Source: Paramecium pentaurelia (Eukaryota > Ciliophora > Oligohymenophorea > Peniculida > Parameciidae). Taken from it: a stretch of DNA of 64,000 bases. Location: NCBI GenBank assembly GCA_905183005.1, contig CAJJDO010000027.1:447443-511442 (forward strand), written 5' to 3'. A program made the translations under genes and the position numbers. Positions 27,301-39,667 of the stretch are shown piece after piece. Within the stretch, counting starts at the first letter, position 1. Each line of letters begins with the position of its first letter. The notes under the pieces are model-generated. The model had not been told where the DNA came from, ran no database searches, and was given only the letters and a program-made list of their open reading frames with translations.

Positions 27301-28923
27301 TAATTGGAATAAATGAATCTTTAGATAGAAGAGGAGAAAACTTTACTTTATAAGGAGATTGATTAATTATCTGAGTAAAATAAACGAACAAAATAATAGA
27401 AGAATTCTGAATATGATATAGAATATAGAAATTCAATTAAATAAAAGGAAACAATCTAGTAGGAATTAATTTAAGCAAATTAATTAATTAAGAAATAGTA
27501 GAGTCGTATAACAATTTTAGAAGATTAAATTACAAAATTAACTAATGGATCTATAGATATGGAAAGATAAAATAGATTTATAATTGAATTAGAAGAAAAA
27601 CTTAAACTAAATTAACGTAAATATGAAATAGAAATTAAGGAACTTAAAAATGATAAACAATCTCTAAATTAATAATTAGAAAATGTTTAATATGAATTAT
27701 AAGAAATTAAATCAAAATATCATATTGAAATAGAAAAAACAGAATAAAAATTATAAAAAGAAAATTAAAGATTTTCTTTATAATTAAATGATAAAGCAGC
27801 TTATTTGAGTTAATTAGAAGTTAAAAATAGATAATTAAAAGAAGAAATTTTGAATTAATAAGAAAGATATGATGAAAAATTAAGATAAGCTAATGAAAGA
27901 ATAAAAGAAGTAACTGAAGATTTAGAGATTATGATTGATAATTATAAAAAAGAAAAATAAGTATTTAATAATATAATTATTATTTTAGTTAAGTTAGAAA
28001 TGGGAAAAATAAAATGAAGATTTACGTAGACAATTATAATCATCAGTTGATGATATTAAAATAAAGACTGAAAGATTGAGTGTTGAAAAATATGAAAGAA
28101 TGTCTTTAGATAGTAGAAAGTAGATTGAACAAATTTAATAATAATTAAATAATGAAATAAATGGATTGAAACAAGAAATTAGATAAAAAAATGAATAAAT
28201 TAATTAGTTAAAATCTACTAATTAATCTCTTTAATAAAAATTGAATAAATTTGAAACATATATTAGAGATTTAGAAGATTAATTGTAATAATTTTCAAAC
28301 AAAGAAGAGTAATTATTAAGAGAATTGAATTAATCAAAAAATTAATCTTTAGCAGATTCATTAAATGTAAAAGTAATTGCATTAGAAAACAATCTAGTTA
28401 AAGCATAATAAAGAGAAGAATAATTAATATAAAAAATAAGATAATTAGAAAATTAATAAAATTCAAATAGAAATAATTCTGATTATAGAAATTTAGAAAT
28501 CAAAAACAATAATATGTTTGAAGAAATCTAAATTTTAGTTTAAACAATTAAAAGTTAAGATCAAGAAATTGCTAATTTAAAAAATGAATTAACTTCATAT
28601 TAAAGAGAAGTATCATTCATGAAAGAGGTTGTTAAGGAAGATACTAGTAGATTAGAGACATCTATTTTAGATGATAAAAATAGAAGAATAGTAGAATTAG
28701 AGAATAAGTGTGCATTACTTGCTAATGAAAACACTAGACTCAATTAATTAAAAGTATTATATTTTTATTAAATTATTAGATGAAATAAGTTGATGAATGG
28801 AAATTAAAATATGATAAATTACAATTGGAATTAGAGAAAAGTTTAAATATGAAAGGTTGGGATGATCAATCAAGAAATATTGTAATGTCTAGTAATTTTG
28901 GATATTTATCCAATGTTAAATGA
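21359..28923 (+). CDS. giant coiled-coil protein, 2,475 aa
   Basis: ATG at 21359 (MSYTPQQQEEIRAVY) to TGA at 28921-28923. Five introns (23145-23172, 24937-24965, 25969-25994, 27961-27988, 28754-28779; 26-29 nt) leave exactly 2,476 codons. Almost the whole length is Gln/Glu/Lys/Leu/Asn-rich heptad sequence, with few aromatic residues and no globular domain I can name. A Ser-rich non-helical break (SIRSSTHRMSGKKS) lies near residue 1,050, and a short globular-looking end reads SSNFGYLSNVK. Proteins of this type in ciliates are often cytoskeletal or basal-body scaffolds; this is inference. Most glutamines are TAA or TAG, so standard-code translation hides the gene completely. Confidence 0.9.
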
Positions 28924-28992
28924 AATATATAAATATATTAAAAGTTATTTCTATATCTTTTTACTTATTTTTAATCAATTAAATAAATTTCT

Positions 28993-31900
28993 TCATTCTA
29001 ATAAATAGAGTTTCCTATTTTTTTCATTTTATCTTTTTCTCCAATAATAATATCCAATACCCAAACATATTAAAATCACAAATATAAGTACCCATATTTA
29101 CCAGAATGTGAAGTAATCATATACTACATCTATTTATACTAATTAAACTGTTGAAGTGAATCCATTAGAAACATTAAATTAGATTTCTTGATTCTCTATT
29201 TTTCCATTTATACATAATTTTAAATCATCATTAAGAATATATTTATTATAGAATTTCTCTTTCTTCTCATTTAAACTATATAAAAAGACCTAAAAATAAA
29301 TTAATTTAAATACTTCATTAATTTCACTTATTATTTCGAAATTAGAATCTGATTAAGCTTAAACTTAAATTCCTCCAATTTATGTAATAACTTCTTATTA
29401 TCCTTATTTATATAATGTTAAGATGCTTTATTCATCCTTTTTATATTAAATTATCACCTTATTTTTATAGCTAATTGATTTTACAGCAATCCAATCTGCA
29501 TAATTTTAGAATACAATTAATTTATCTTTTTATATACTTATTTTTGGAGTAAATTCAAATAGTATTTAAAAATGTAAATATGTTTAAGAAATAAACAAAA
29601 ACTCTTACTTTATTGTTTCATTTATTTTATTAGAACTAATTATGTGTAAATTTAACCATTCTTCTTATACTTTTTAAAATCCATGATTTTCTATGATTTT
29701 ATTAATATCAATCATATATTTCTATTAATTAATTTATTAAATAGATGATTTTGGATCTAATTGTAAAATATTTAATTAAAAGTCATAATAATAAATATAA
29801 TAAAAAGGTTTAATTTCTATGATATTCAAATAATATCCTGGTAATTGTATATTTATAACTAATTGACATTCATTTAATTTAAAATTTTCATTAGAACATT
29901 TATAAAAACTAATTTAAAATTTTTCAATCAAAAACAAATCTTAACCAAATAAAGCAATATTTAATAGTTTAGAATTTATGATTAAATTCTCTTAATCAAT
30001 TTTAAAAGTATTATTTATATATTTCCATTAAATTATATATAAGGATTCTTATATAATGCATTTTAAAAGAATCTTTGAAGAAGATTAATACAATATTTAA
30101 GTGCATTTATAATCAAATTGTATTTCTTAAATGATTTATTTGTTAGCTTTTTATAATATAGTAAATTTATTTTGATACAAAATGATCATTGAATTAAGAT
30201 CCAATTCTTTAATATCTAAACCAGCTTCAACATAATTTATTTCATTTATATTTAGATATGGTTTTAATTAAATTTCATTATTACAATCTCTACATTTGAT
30301 TTCTATGTTTGTTACAATTGAATTTTGAATCCAATCATCTGAAATTTTATCACAAAAGTCTTAATATTTTTTACTTAATCTTGTAGTCACATTAATATCA
30401 TCTTGATTAAGTTGAATTGATGTTTACATGTTTCTAATAGTTTCAACTGAAGATAGTATAATATTCTAATTCTAATTTTATATATATGTTGTCATATTAA
30501 TTTGACCTATAAAAATTGTATTTAACATTTTACAATTTGATGAAAATTAGAATTGATCATAAAATTCAATAATAGTATTCTCTTTTATAAATAGTTTATT
30601 ATTAAAGGCAGCCAGAAATCTTTCTTCAAAATTATCAAATACATGCCATAATGAATTAACATTTAATTTATTTATATTATAAACTAAAAGTTTATTATCA
30701 GAGATAATGTAAATCCATCCATCATATGTATATCTTATTGCAGTATTCATTTTATAACCAAATGAATACAATTATCTGACAAAATGAATATTCTCTTATT
30801 GAGTCATATCATATATTAAATATTGATTGTCTATCATTATTGCAAAGTATTTTTCAAATATTAAAATATCTTAAACTTTATTCTCAAATTTTAAGATATC
30901 AATTATAGAAAATCCAATCAAAGAACAACTTAAAATAATTACTTCAGTATCATTCTAATTTCTAACAAATACTATGTTACTGTATTGATTAGCATGAATG
31001 TTTGAAGGTGTCCATTATTTCACTCCCAAATCCTATATAGTCTAGACATTAATCTCAAATAGATTCATTAAATCAATATAAGAATAATAGTAGGCTGCGA
31101 TTGTAGAATTAGTTAATGATAAATAAAGTAGAACTTCTTTGCTTTTTTAAATTTTATCAACTTAATATTTAGTAGTGAAGATATTATTGAATAATTTTTT
31201 ATTTTAAACTTAATAAACTTAAATAGAATATGGTTCTATTTATGGATATGCTATAAACATAGTATTAGATGAAGTCCAAGTACATGAATTATTTTACCTT
31301 AAATAATCTAATTTTTTCATTATTTCAAATATCTAACAAGTTGAATTAGCAACTGAACAATATGTTAATTGAACCCAATCATTATTAAATTATTTAACTA
31401 CCAAATATTCTTATTCTATTTATTCAACTTAAAATAAAGTTAAAGAATTATTGCTTGGTTGAATCTATATTATTTACTAATCAAATTTTTTGATTATTAT
31501 ATTAAGATTGACTAGAGTATTGGAAATATTTAATATTCTTAATTATAAGTTCTATCCATAAATAGCTTAATCATTTATTTAAATTTTAGCATCTTTTGGA
31601 TATGTAGGTATGGCACCAGAAAATAAACTTTGATTAGTTTCTGATAAGAATATTCTTTCAGTATCTGTTGAAATTGTTGAATGATATATTTATAATATGC
31701 ATTTCTCATTATTAGATAGATATTAAATAAGTTAGGATACATGTGTATCTTCATATATTTACTTTGATTTAAAGATTAAAGTATGCTACTTGATTAGTAG
31801 ATATCTTCCAATATTATTTTATTTAATAACTATTATATCATCTTATGTGTAATCATTTAATATGAACTTTAAATTTGATACTTCTATTTAAGAGATACTA

Positions 31901-32970
31901 TTTAATTATTAATCAAATGTTCTTATTATTGTATTTTATGATAATGTAAATATTACAGATTATGTAATATAAATTTAATCAATTGAAGTGTTAAGGGTTA
32001 ATGAAAATTAATTTGTAAGACTCTAAAATAGAATTTTTTCTCCAAAGTTTATAACATAAGTACCAATTTTGAAATTAAAATCAAATGATTTTGCATTTTG
32101 TCCATGTTAAAATTCATGCAATAATTTCCATTAGGTTTCACGTTTTGAATAATTTAATACTAAAATACATCCATCATAATTCAAAATTGCTATTTAACCT
32201 ACTGTGCTTATACGAAAATCAACTATCTATAGATTTTATGTATTAGAAGTTAAGTACTTAAGAGTATTTGTATCAATATAATATTCCAATGTACCTTATT
32301 GATTAAATACTTCTAAGACTGAATCATATTATGATTGATCCTTATTATAAAGTGATGCTCTAAATAATTATTAATTAGCAACCAATAATTTTCTTTTAAT
32401 AGTAGAAGTATAACCAATTAAGTTATCATTTTCACTTTTCATAAATGTTTGAGTTTCATCATTCCAAAAAAACATAATATTTTACATTCCTCCATTTTGT
32501 TCTACATAAGCACAATCAGCTACAATAATTGAATTAGATAAAAATGCTAAATCATAACAAATATCTGCATCTATTTCTGTGCTGAATTTATCAAATATAG
32601 GTATTCTACTATGCTAACCTGTATTTATTTAGTTACTAATAGAGATTTTATATTTCAAATTATTTTTTACCAATGCTGTAAATCTATTCTTCCATTCATA
32701 ACTTAGATCTTATAATAAAACATTAATAGCCAAAATTGAAGAGGAATCATTATCGACTTATTCCAATAATTTTATTGGATTAATATAACTAAGAGTTTCT
32801 GATTAGTCTATTATTGAAACATTGCTAAAATCTCTGTTTATAAATATATCTTCATATTTCAACATTACTTATTCGTTTTAAGTAGAGTAAATTTGAATTG
32901 AGTCTCTTTGAAATTGAGTACATCCTGATGATGTATACACCATTAATAATAGTACAATCATAAAAACCAT
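28993..32970 (-). CDS. large type I membrane protein, signal peptide and C-terminal membrane helix, about 1,320 aa
   Basis: ATG at 32970 to TGA at 28993-28995. The protein starts with a signal peptide, MVFMIVLLLMVYTSSGC. An extracellular part of about 1,260 residues follows, rich in beta-strand-like Asn/Ile/Tyr/Ser segments that sometimes resemble WD or PQQ propeller blades, e.g. YTYDGWIYIISDNKLLVYN. One helix (IWVLIFVILICLGIGYYY) precedes a short basic tail. A 24-nt stretch (29290-29313) starts GTA and ends TAG and may be an intron; kept, the protein has 1,325 residues, removed, 1,317. No family is recognised. The tail meets the giant coiled-coil gene 69 bp away. A surface receptor or adhesion protein is a guess. 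Confidence 0.85.
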
Positions 32971-33180
32971 ATATTAATATTTATATCAACATTAATCAAT
33001 TTTTGCAACCTAACTTCTCTAATATATTTAATATCGTTTATTCATATTGGCCTTAACAAAATATTAACTAAGGACTAATTGACATAAAGTGTTTTTGCAA
33101 ACCTAATTTACATTATTTGTTAAGATTTCTCAATGATAATTATTCTTCAAGTTTATCATTCTTATAAATTAGAATCTACA

Positions 33181-36010
33181 TCATATAACCTAAATTTCAT
33201 ATAAATAATTACATGTTTTATATAGACTTATCAAAATTAAGTTTTACTTCAAATAAAATAATACAGATTTTATAAATCTCTACTTTTTAACAGACCTGTA
33301 AATTTTAATAACATGATCAACTAATAAACACCTTATGTGATTCTCCATTATATACACATATAAATTATTTTTAATAAAATCTAAAGAATATTAAAATGTA
33401 TTTGGCATATTGTAAATACACTCTACTAATAAATTATTCTTATCCTTAAATGTCAAATTTAAATTTAATTAATAGACATCAATATCTATGTCATTTACAA
33501 TCAATGTTGTTATATATATTGGTTAAATTTCATGGGAATTCTCAGGAGAATATTCTAAAGAATCTTATTCTTATAAAGGTGTATTAATTATTTAGGATGT
33601 GAACAATTCTCCCTAAAATCCTGTACTTTATTAAAACTTTACAGTTTAATTCTCTTCATTTTAAATATCTATATATTAAATATTTTATTGTATTTGATCT
33701 TCATTTTGTTTTTAAACTTATTATGATTAGATGTTATTATTTTCTTCTTCTATTATTTACTCCAAATTTTGAACTGATGATTAAATTTCTTAATCATTAT
33801 TATTTATAAAATTGTTTTGAGTTGAACTATCTATTTAATTAATAATTTATTAAGTTAGAGTATAATTGTTATCAATACTTTTGTAAGGCTAAAAATCATC
33901 TTTAAAATCTTAGTGTTGGGTTTCTTAATTAATTAATTATTTTGAGTCATCTTTATTCTCAGTTTATTTTAATTAATCATCATTTAGTATTTATTCTTTC
34001 ATTGCCTAGTTTATATTATGATTCTCTTTTTTCTTTTATATTTCTAAACTAATATCAATATTAGTTTAATTTTAAGTATCATCTATCTTTTAAACTAATG
34101 AATTTAATCCTATTTATTCTTCTTTAAAATCAATATCATTTAAAACATTTTATTCCTCAGAATTATTGATATGAACATTGAATTCTTCATCTTAATGTTT
34201 ATCTGATACAACAGATTCTTAATTATTTAATTATTAAATTTCTTTGTCCTTATCTTCCAAATAGATTAACTCCATCTATACTTATTAATTATTAATTTGA
34301 GATTCATCTTATTATTGAATGTCTTATTTTTAATCTTGCTCATTGTTAACTTTAATAATTGAATTCTATTATGTTTAAGATTAATCATTTTCATATTATT
34401 ACTCTTCCTTATTCTCAATAAAATTATCTTAATCAATTTATTTCTATTCCTCAACTACACTATCTTATATATCTACAATATCTTGATTAATATTATTTTA
34501 TTCATTATTATTAGGATGAGAATCTGTATGTATTTATTAAATTTATATAATTTCTATTTCTAATTCAATATTTTAGATACTTTAGTCTTTCTTGATTTAC
34601 TCATTTTAGTTTTCACTATTATGTTCTGATAATGATGGTTATTCTTAAAGTTCATTTGAATGTTACTTGATCAATGATGTTTTTGATATTTCATCGACTA
34701 CTACTTATAAATTATTTTAATCATTATTATTTTCTATTGATTCATTATTATCCAATTTTTTATTTGATTAAATCTATTATTAATCTTAATTTTCAATTTA
34801 AAAAGCTTCTTATTTAAATATAACTACTTAATATTTATTACTTAAAATCTATGAAATTGAAATTGAAATTTATAAAAGTAATCTTTCAATATATATAATA
34901 TTTTCTTAATCTAAATCAAGCTTAATTTAATTGTTTTTAATATGTATAATATTGATTATTTAATTAGTAATCAAATCTATTAAAATATTGAATTCATAAG
35001 AATCCTTAGTAATTTCTTCATTTAATATTGATTAACAATTATTAATATTTAAATAAAATCTAAAATCCTATTTATGCTTTCCTTTTCTCTCTATTAATAA
35101 TATTCTAATTCTTTTTAATTAATAAGAATAGTTAGATATAATTATAAATCCATGATCATCTATATACTTTATTTTGTTATCATTGTGTCCTATTTAAAAT
35201 TTATCCTTATTTTTTATAAGTTTTAATTATTTTTACCACCATTTTTAAATTGTAATAATCTTTTTCAATTTTTCTAATTTTTTATTTTTCCATTCTTTAA
35301 ATCTTTTTTATGCTATCCATCTTTTAACTTATGCTTGAATAATTGTTGCTGCTTTATACCTAATATATTTTTTATTTAGATTTCTATTAGTTTTTATTAC
35401 TACTTAAGAATTATTATTCTTTTCTATCATTTTTACTGATTCAATTCTCTTCTATAAATTTTATATTTCTTCTATCTTTACTTATTTAATCCTAATTAAA
35501 ATTTATATCATACTTTTCAAGTTCTTAAATACTTTATTTACAAAAATTTAGTCTCTCATGTTTATTTTTTTCTTTAAATTCATCATTACTCGATCTTTAT
35601 GTTACAGATGCTTTTTTCGGATAATCACTTTAAACTTAAGACACATCTCTGTTTTAGATTTCTTAGAATAAGTTGGAATATTTGGTTGTTAGAGGTAAAA
35701 TCTAGAAATCTGATAAGGAGACAACTGCTCTTCTTACAGTTTCAATCTTTTTAGGATTAGGTTTTCTTTAAGGCAATAACTTCATAGTTGATATAGAAGA
35801 AAACATTGTTTTATTTAGGTTACTAAGGTTGGTAGAGTTATTAGTTTTGAATAAAATTTACTTACCTTTCACTTCAAAGAACTCTGGCTTCAAACCATAA
35901 GACTTCATGTAAGGTTAGATTTTCTTTGATATTAGTTTTCTGTTTGATTTACTTTATTAAGACTCGACATAATCTTAGACTTGGACTTAGATTAATGAAT
36001 TATTATTCAT
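33181..36010 (-). CDS. IQ-motif protein with long acidic Gln-rich region, 935 aa
   Basis: ATG at 36010 to TGA at 33181-33183 with one 22-nt intron (35492-35513), which is needed to join the frame. Near residues 215-260 there is an IQ-like calmodulin-binding segment, ATIIQAQVKRWIAQKRF, followed by basic helices, including ITIQKWWQKQ, possibly a second IQ. A beta-rich stretch of about 150 residues follows. Most of the second half is an acidic, Asn/Gln/Glu-rich low-complexity region. The last 120 residues are again ordered in appearance (IYITTLIVNDIDIDVYQ) and could be a C2-like fold, which is uncertain. Calcium/calmodulin control is inferred from the IQ motif. Confidence 0.83.
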
Positions 36011-36103
36011 AATATAAATCAAAAGTAAAGAGGTTTTTTATATTTTTAGGGTGTGGCCAATCGTTGGATTTCACATTTCAAATTTTACACTTCACTTTAT
36101 AAT

Positions 36104-36433
36104 TCATTGTATAGACACTTAAACAAAACCTTTTACTTTTGGAGTTTATGTTTCATCTTTGCATTTTGTAACATATAATACTTCATTTTCCACTTCAAAT
36201 GCTCTATTGAGTCTTTCAGTTAAAATATTAATAGTTTAATCCTTTTCTTTCATTTTTTGAACAGGCTTTGCAACTGGCTTAATAGAACTCTTGCATTGCA
36301 AATATTCACTTTTCTCACTACGTGTATTTCGGCTACTCTTTCTAACACTCTCACTTCGTTTAATTTAAGATCTCAAATTATCTATCTTCTTTTCTTGTCT
36401 TCTTATTGTTTCTATTAATAACATGGTGGACAT
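36104..36433 (-). CDS. small basic protein, 109 aa
   Basis: ATG at 36433 (MSTMLLIETIRRQEKKIDNL) to TGA at 36104-36106, intronless. The N-terminal third is an amphipathic helix, then a Ser/Arg-rich stretch (RSESVRKSSRNTRSEKSE), then a helical segment QTINILTERLNRAFEVENE. No family is recognised. It lies 93 bp upstream of the IQ-motif gene on the same strand. The clean open frame and codon use support coding. Confidence 0.7.
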
Positions 36434-36758
36434 CTGTTAAATTAAAATTTATTATTAATTTATAACCAAAACCCATTCATTTCATAATTAGATCATCAAA
36501 CACTCAAAAAAATCAGATATACAATCTATTTATATCATTTTGTATTAAACTTATTATATCAAAAAGTTTAAACAAATTAATTCATTATATTAGGATCTTG
36601 CATTGTGCTCATTGCTTCTAAATATATATAACAAAGACATCACAATTAAGATACAAGTTAACTAATTATCATAATTGAACAATTACTATCAACATTTATG
36701 ATCAAAATGTAGTTTAATAATATTCCTGCATTTATTTTGGATTACTATTTAAAATATT
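36434..36758. other. intergenic between divergent genes
   Basis: About 325 bp between a minus-strand gene and the chromodomain gene. It presumably carries both promoters; no motif was recognised. Confidence 0.5.
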
Positions 36759-38654
36759 ATGAGTGATTGTAATGGAAAGCAATTTGACAGTGACGATAGT
36801 AGTATATATATATTTTCAATACTTAGACATTTATGAAGTTGAATTTGTGTATGGTAAGAAAATGTTCAAAAAAAAGACATTATATGCTGTTAAATGGTTA
36901 GGATGGACTAAATCTTAAATGTCTTGGGAGCCTTTTACTAATTTTACTCCTATTTCAAGTTATCTTGTAAGGTATCTATAACATATCTAATATTTATAGA
37001 CGCTTAGAAACTAAACTATGTTATGCTTAATATTACAAAAAGATTGCTCCTAATTCAGGAGGTATACGAGTACATATCAAAGGAAAATTTTGTTAAGTCT
37101 AATAGATTGATACTACTATATAACAAAAGACTATTGAATGTGAAAAGAAGATTGTATCTCACTCTTCTGATACCTAAGATATTTATGATAAAGCATAGAA
37201 GATCATAACTTAAATGAAATAGAATCTTTTATGTTCATATAATAGGAAGTAACATCTAAAAGGTTAAAAGAAAGTAATTAAATAAAATAATCATTTTTAA
37301 AAAATTATAAATTCTTAAGAAAAGAACTAAACAACATCTAGCGTTACTATATAAGGATAAGGGAAATAAATACAGAAGTAGATTAATAAAAAATAAAAAT
37401 TAAATAATAAGAAGATAATTGATTAAGAGTTAGAAAGAGATATTTAATTTTTGATTAAATATGAAAAATAAACAAAAAAACTTAAATAAGCAAATGATCA
37501 ATAAATTTAAAATAAAAATGATAATTTTTAAAATAATAAAGATGATAAATAATAATAATAATAATAATAATAATAANNNNNNNNNNNNNNNNNNNNNNNN
37601 NNNNNNNNNNNNNNNNNNNNNNNNNNNNNNNNNNNNNNNNNNNNNNNNNNNNNNNNNNNNNNNNNNNNNNNNNNNNNNNNNNNNNNNNNNNNNNNNNNNN
37701 NNNNNNNNNNNNNNNNNNNNNNNNNNNNNNNNNNNNNNNNNNNNNNNNNNNNNNNNNNNNNNNNNNNNNNNNNNNNNNNNNNNNNNNNNNNNNNNNNNNN
37801 NNNNNNNNNNNNNNNNNNNNNNNNNNNNNNNNNNNNNNNNNNNNNNNNNNNNNNNNNNNNNNNNNNNNNNNNNNNNNNNNNNNNNNNNNNNNNNNNNNNN
37901 NNNNNNNNNNNNNNNNNNNNNNNNNNNNNNNNNNNNNNNNNNNNNNNNNNNNNNNNNNNNNNNNNNNNNNNNNNNNNNNNNNNNNNNNNNNNNNNNNNNN
38001 NNNNNNNNNNNNNNNNNNNNNNNNNNNNNNNNNNNNNNNNNNNNNNNNNNNNNNNNNNNNNNNNNNNNNNNNNNNNNNNNNNNNNNNNNNNNNNNNNNNN
38101 NNNNNNNNNNNNNNNNNNNNNNNNNNNNNNNNNNNNNNNNNNNNNNNNNNNNNNNNNNNNNNNNNNNNNNNNNNNNNNNNNNNNNNNNNNNNNNNNNNNN
38201 NNNNNNNNNNNNNNNGATACTACTATATAACAAAAGACTATTGAATGTGAAAAGAAGATTGTATCTCACTCTTCTGATACCTAAGATATTTATGATAAAG
38301 CATAGAAGATCATAACTTAAATGAAATAGAATCTTTTATGTTCATATAATAGGAAGTAACATCTAAAAGGTTAAAAGAAAGTAATTAAATAAAATAATCA
38401 TTTTTAAAAAATTATAAATTCTTAAGAAAAGAACTAAACAACATCTAGCGTTACTATATAAGGATAAGGGAAATAAATACAGAAGTAGATTAATAAAAAA
38501 TAAAAATTAAATAATAAGAAGATAATTGATTAAGAGTTAGAAAGAGATATTTAATTTTTGATTAAATATGAAAAATAAACAAAAAAACTTAAATAAGCAA
38601 ATGATCAATAAATTTAAAATAAAAATGATAATTTTTAAAATAATAAAGATGATA

Positions 38655-38691
<37 letters not shown>

Positions 38692-39667
38692 TGAATAATA
38701 ATAATAAAAAAAATAATAATAATAATTATTATTATTATTAGATGAAGAGAAAGTAAAATAATAAAATAATAATAATCAATAATTATTTTGTGAATTTTAA
38801 ATTATTCTCAATGAACCTGATAATTCAGAATTAATTATTCCTTTTTAAAAATAGATTACACCAAATAAGAACACTGATAAATAAATTAAACATAAAAAGA
38901 ATATTAATAAGTAATAATCAAATGTCTAAGATACACACAGTTATACCTAAGAGGAATCATTTGAAATTGATTTATTATTAGTTGAAAATAGTGAATAGTA
39001 AATAAAACAAAATGAACAATTAAAAGATATATAAAAATCATCAGATATCTATTAATAGAATGTTAAATTACTTCCATATACTCATCAAAACAATTAATTA
39101 AAAAATGCAAGGGTTGTAAAATCAGTTATAAATCCTAAATCAATTTTGAATATTCCATAATAAAATTCTGAGATGCAGTATAAGACTGAGAAATAATTTA
39201 TTAATGAAATAATAGAAGAATAGAAAACAAAGGAATCTGAATTTCATTAAGGACTAAGTTTAAAGGAGTTGTTATAATTGGAAATAAAACCAAAAAAAAA
39301 TTAAAAAACTAGCTAATAAATTTAACAAGAGATATAAAAATTATAATTGGAAACAATAATCTTAAATAAGACTACTAATAGATGTAGTATGCCAATAATA
39401 CCAAAATTAAAAGATGTTGAAGTTTAATAATTTGAAAGTAATCTTATGAATATTGAAATGATTTAATATGATTTGAATTTAAATGAAATCAGATTTCAAA
39501 AAGTTATTATAGAATTAATAGAATCACATCATTTATTAATAGGGAAATTATTATTTAAATGTCTTTATGATAATGGAATGAATTATTATGTAGAATATGA
39601 CAAATTGCAAATATACTGTCCAACATTATTATTAGATTACATGATAGTAAATTCAATATTAATATGA
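36759..39667 (+). CDS. chromodomain protein, interrupted by an assembly gap
   Basis: ATG at 36759, introns at 36799-36826 and 36972-36999 (28 nt each), TGA at 39665-39667. Residues about 14-60 form a chromodomain: NIYEVEFVYGKK, YAVKWLGWTKSQMSWEPFTNF, with the aromatic residues that hold methyl-lysine (Tyr, Trp, Trp). The rest is Lys/Gln-rich, and the last 80 residues (RFQKVIIELIESHHLLIGKLL) look ordered, perhaps a second chromo-like fold. A 639-N gap at 37577-38215 lies inside, and bases on both sides of it repeat, so the true gene is probably shorter by the repeat and gap. Chromodomain proteins in ciliates act in heterochromatin and DNA elimination; that role is inference here. Confidence 0.8.
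37109..37576 (+). repeat. 468-bp repeat, left copy, next to the gap
   Basis: Identical by eye to 38216-38683, which begins with the same GATACTACTATATAAC. Both copies read in the same frame of the chromodomain gene. Most likely an assembly duplication. Confidence 0.9.
37577..38215. other. assembly gap, 639 N
   Basis: A run of N inside the chromodomain gene. It begins within a (TAA)n run that codes for glutamine. The 468 bases before the gap and the 468 bases after it are the same, so the gap probably has no real size and the contigs overlap. Confidence 0.95.
38216..38683 (+). repeat. 468-bp repeat, right copy, next to the gap
   Basis: Same sequence as 37109-37576. It continues past the (TAA)n run into the rest of the chromodomain gene, whereas the left copy stops inside the run at the gap. 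Confidence 0.9.
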
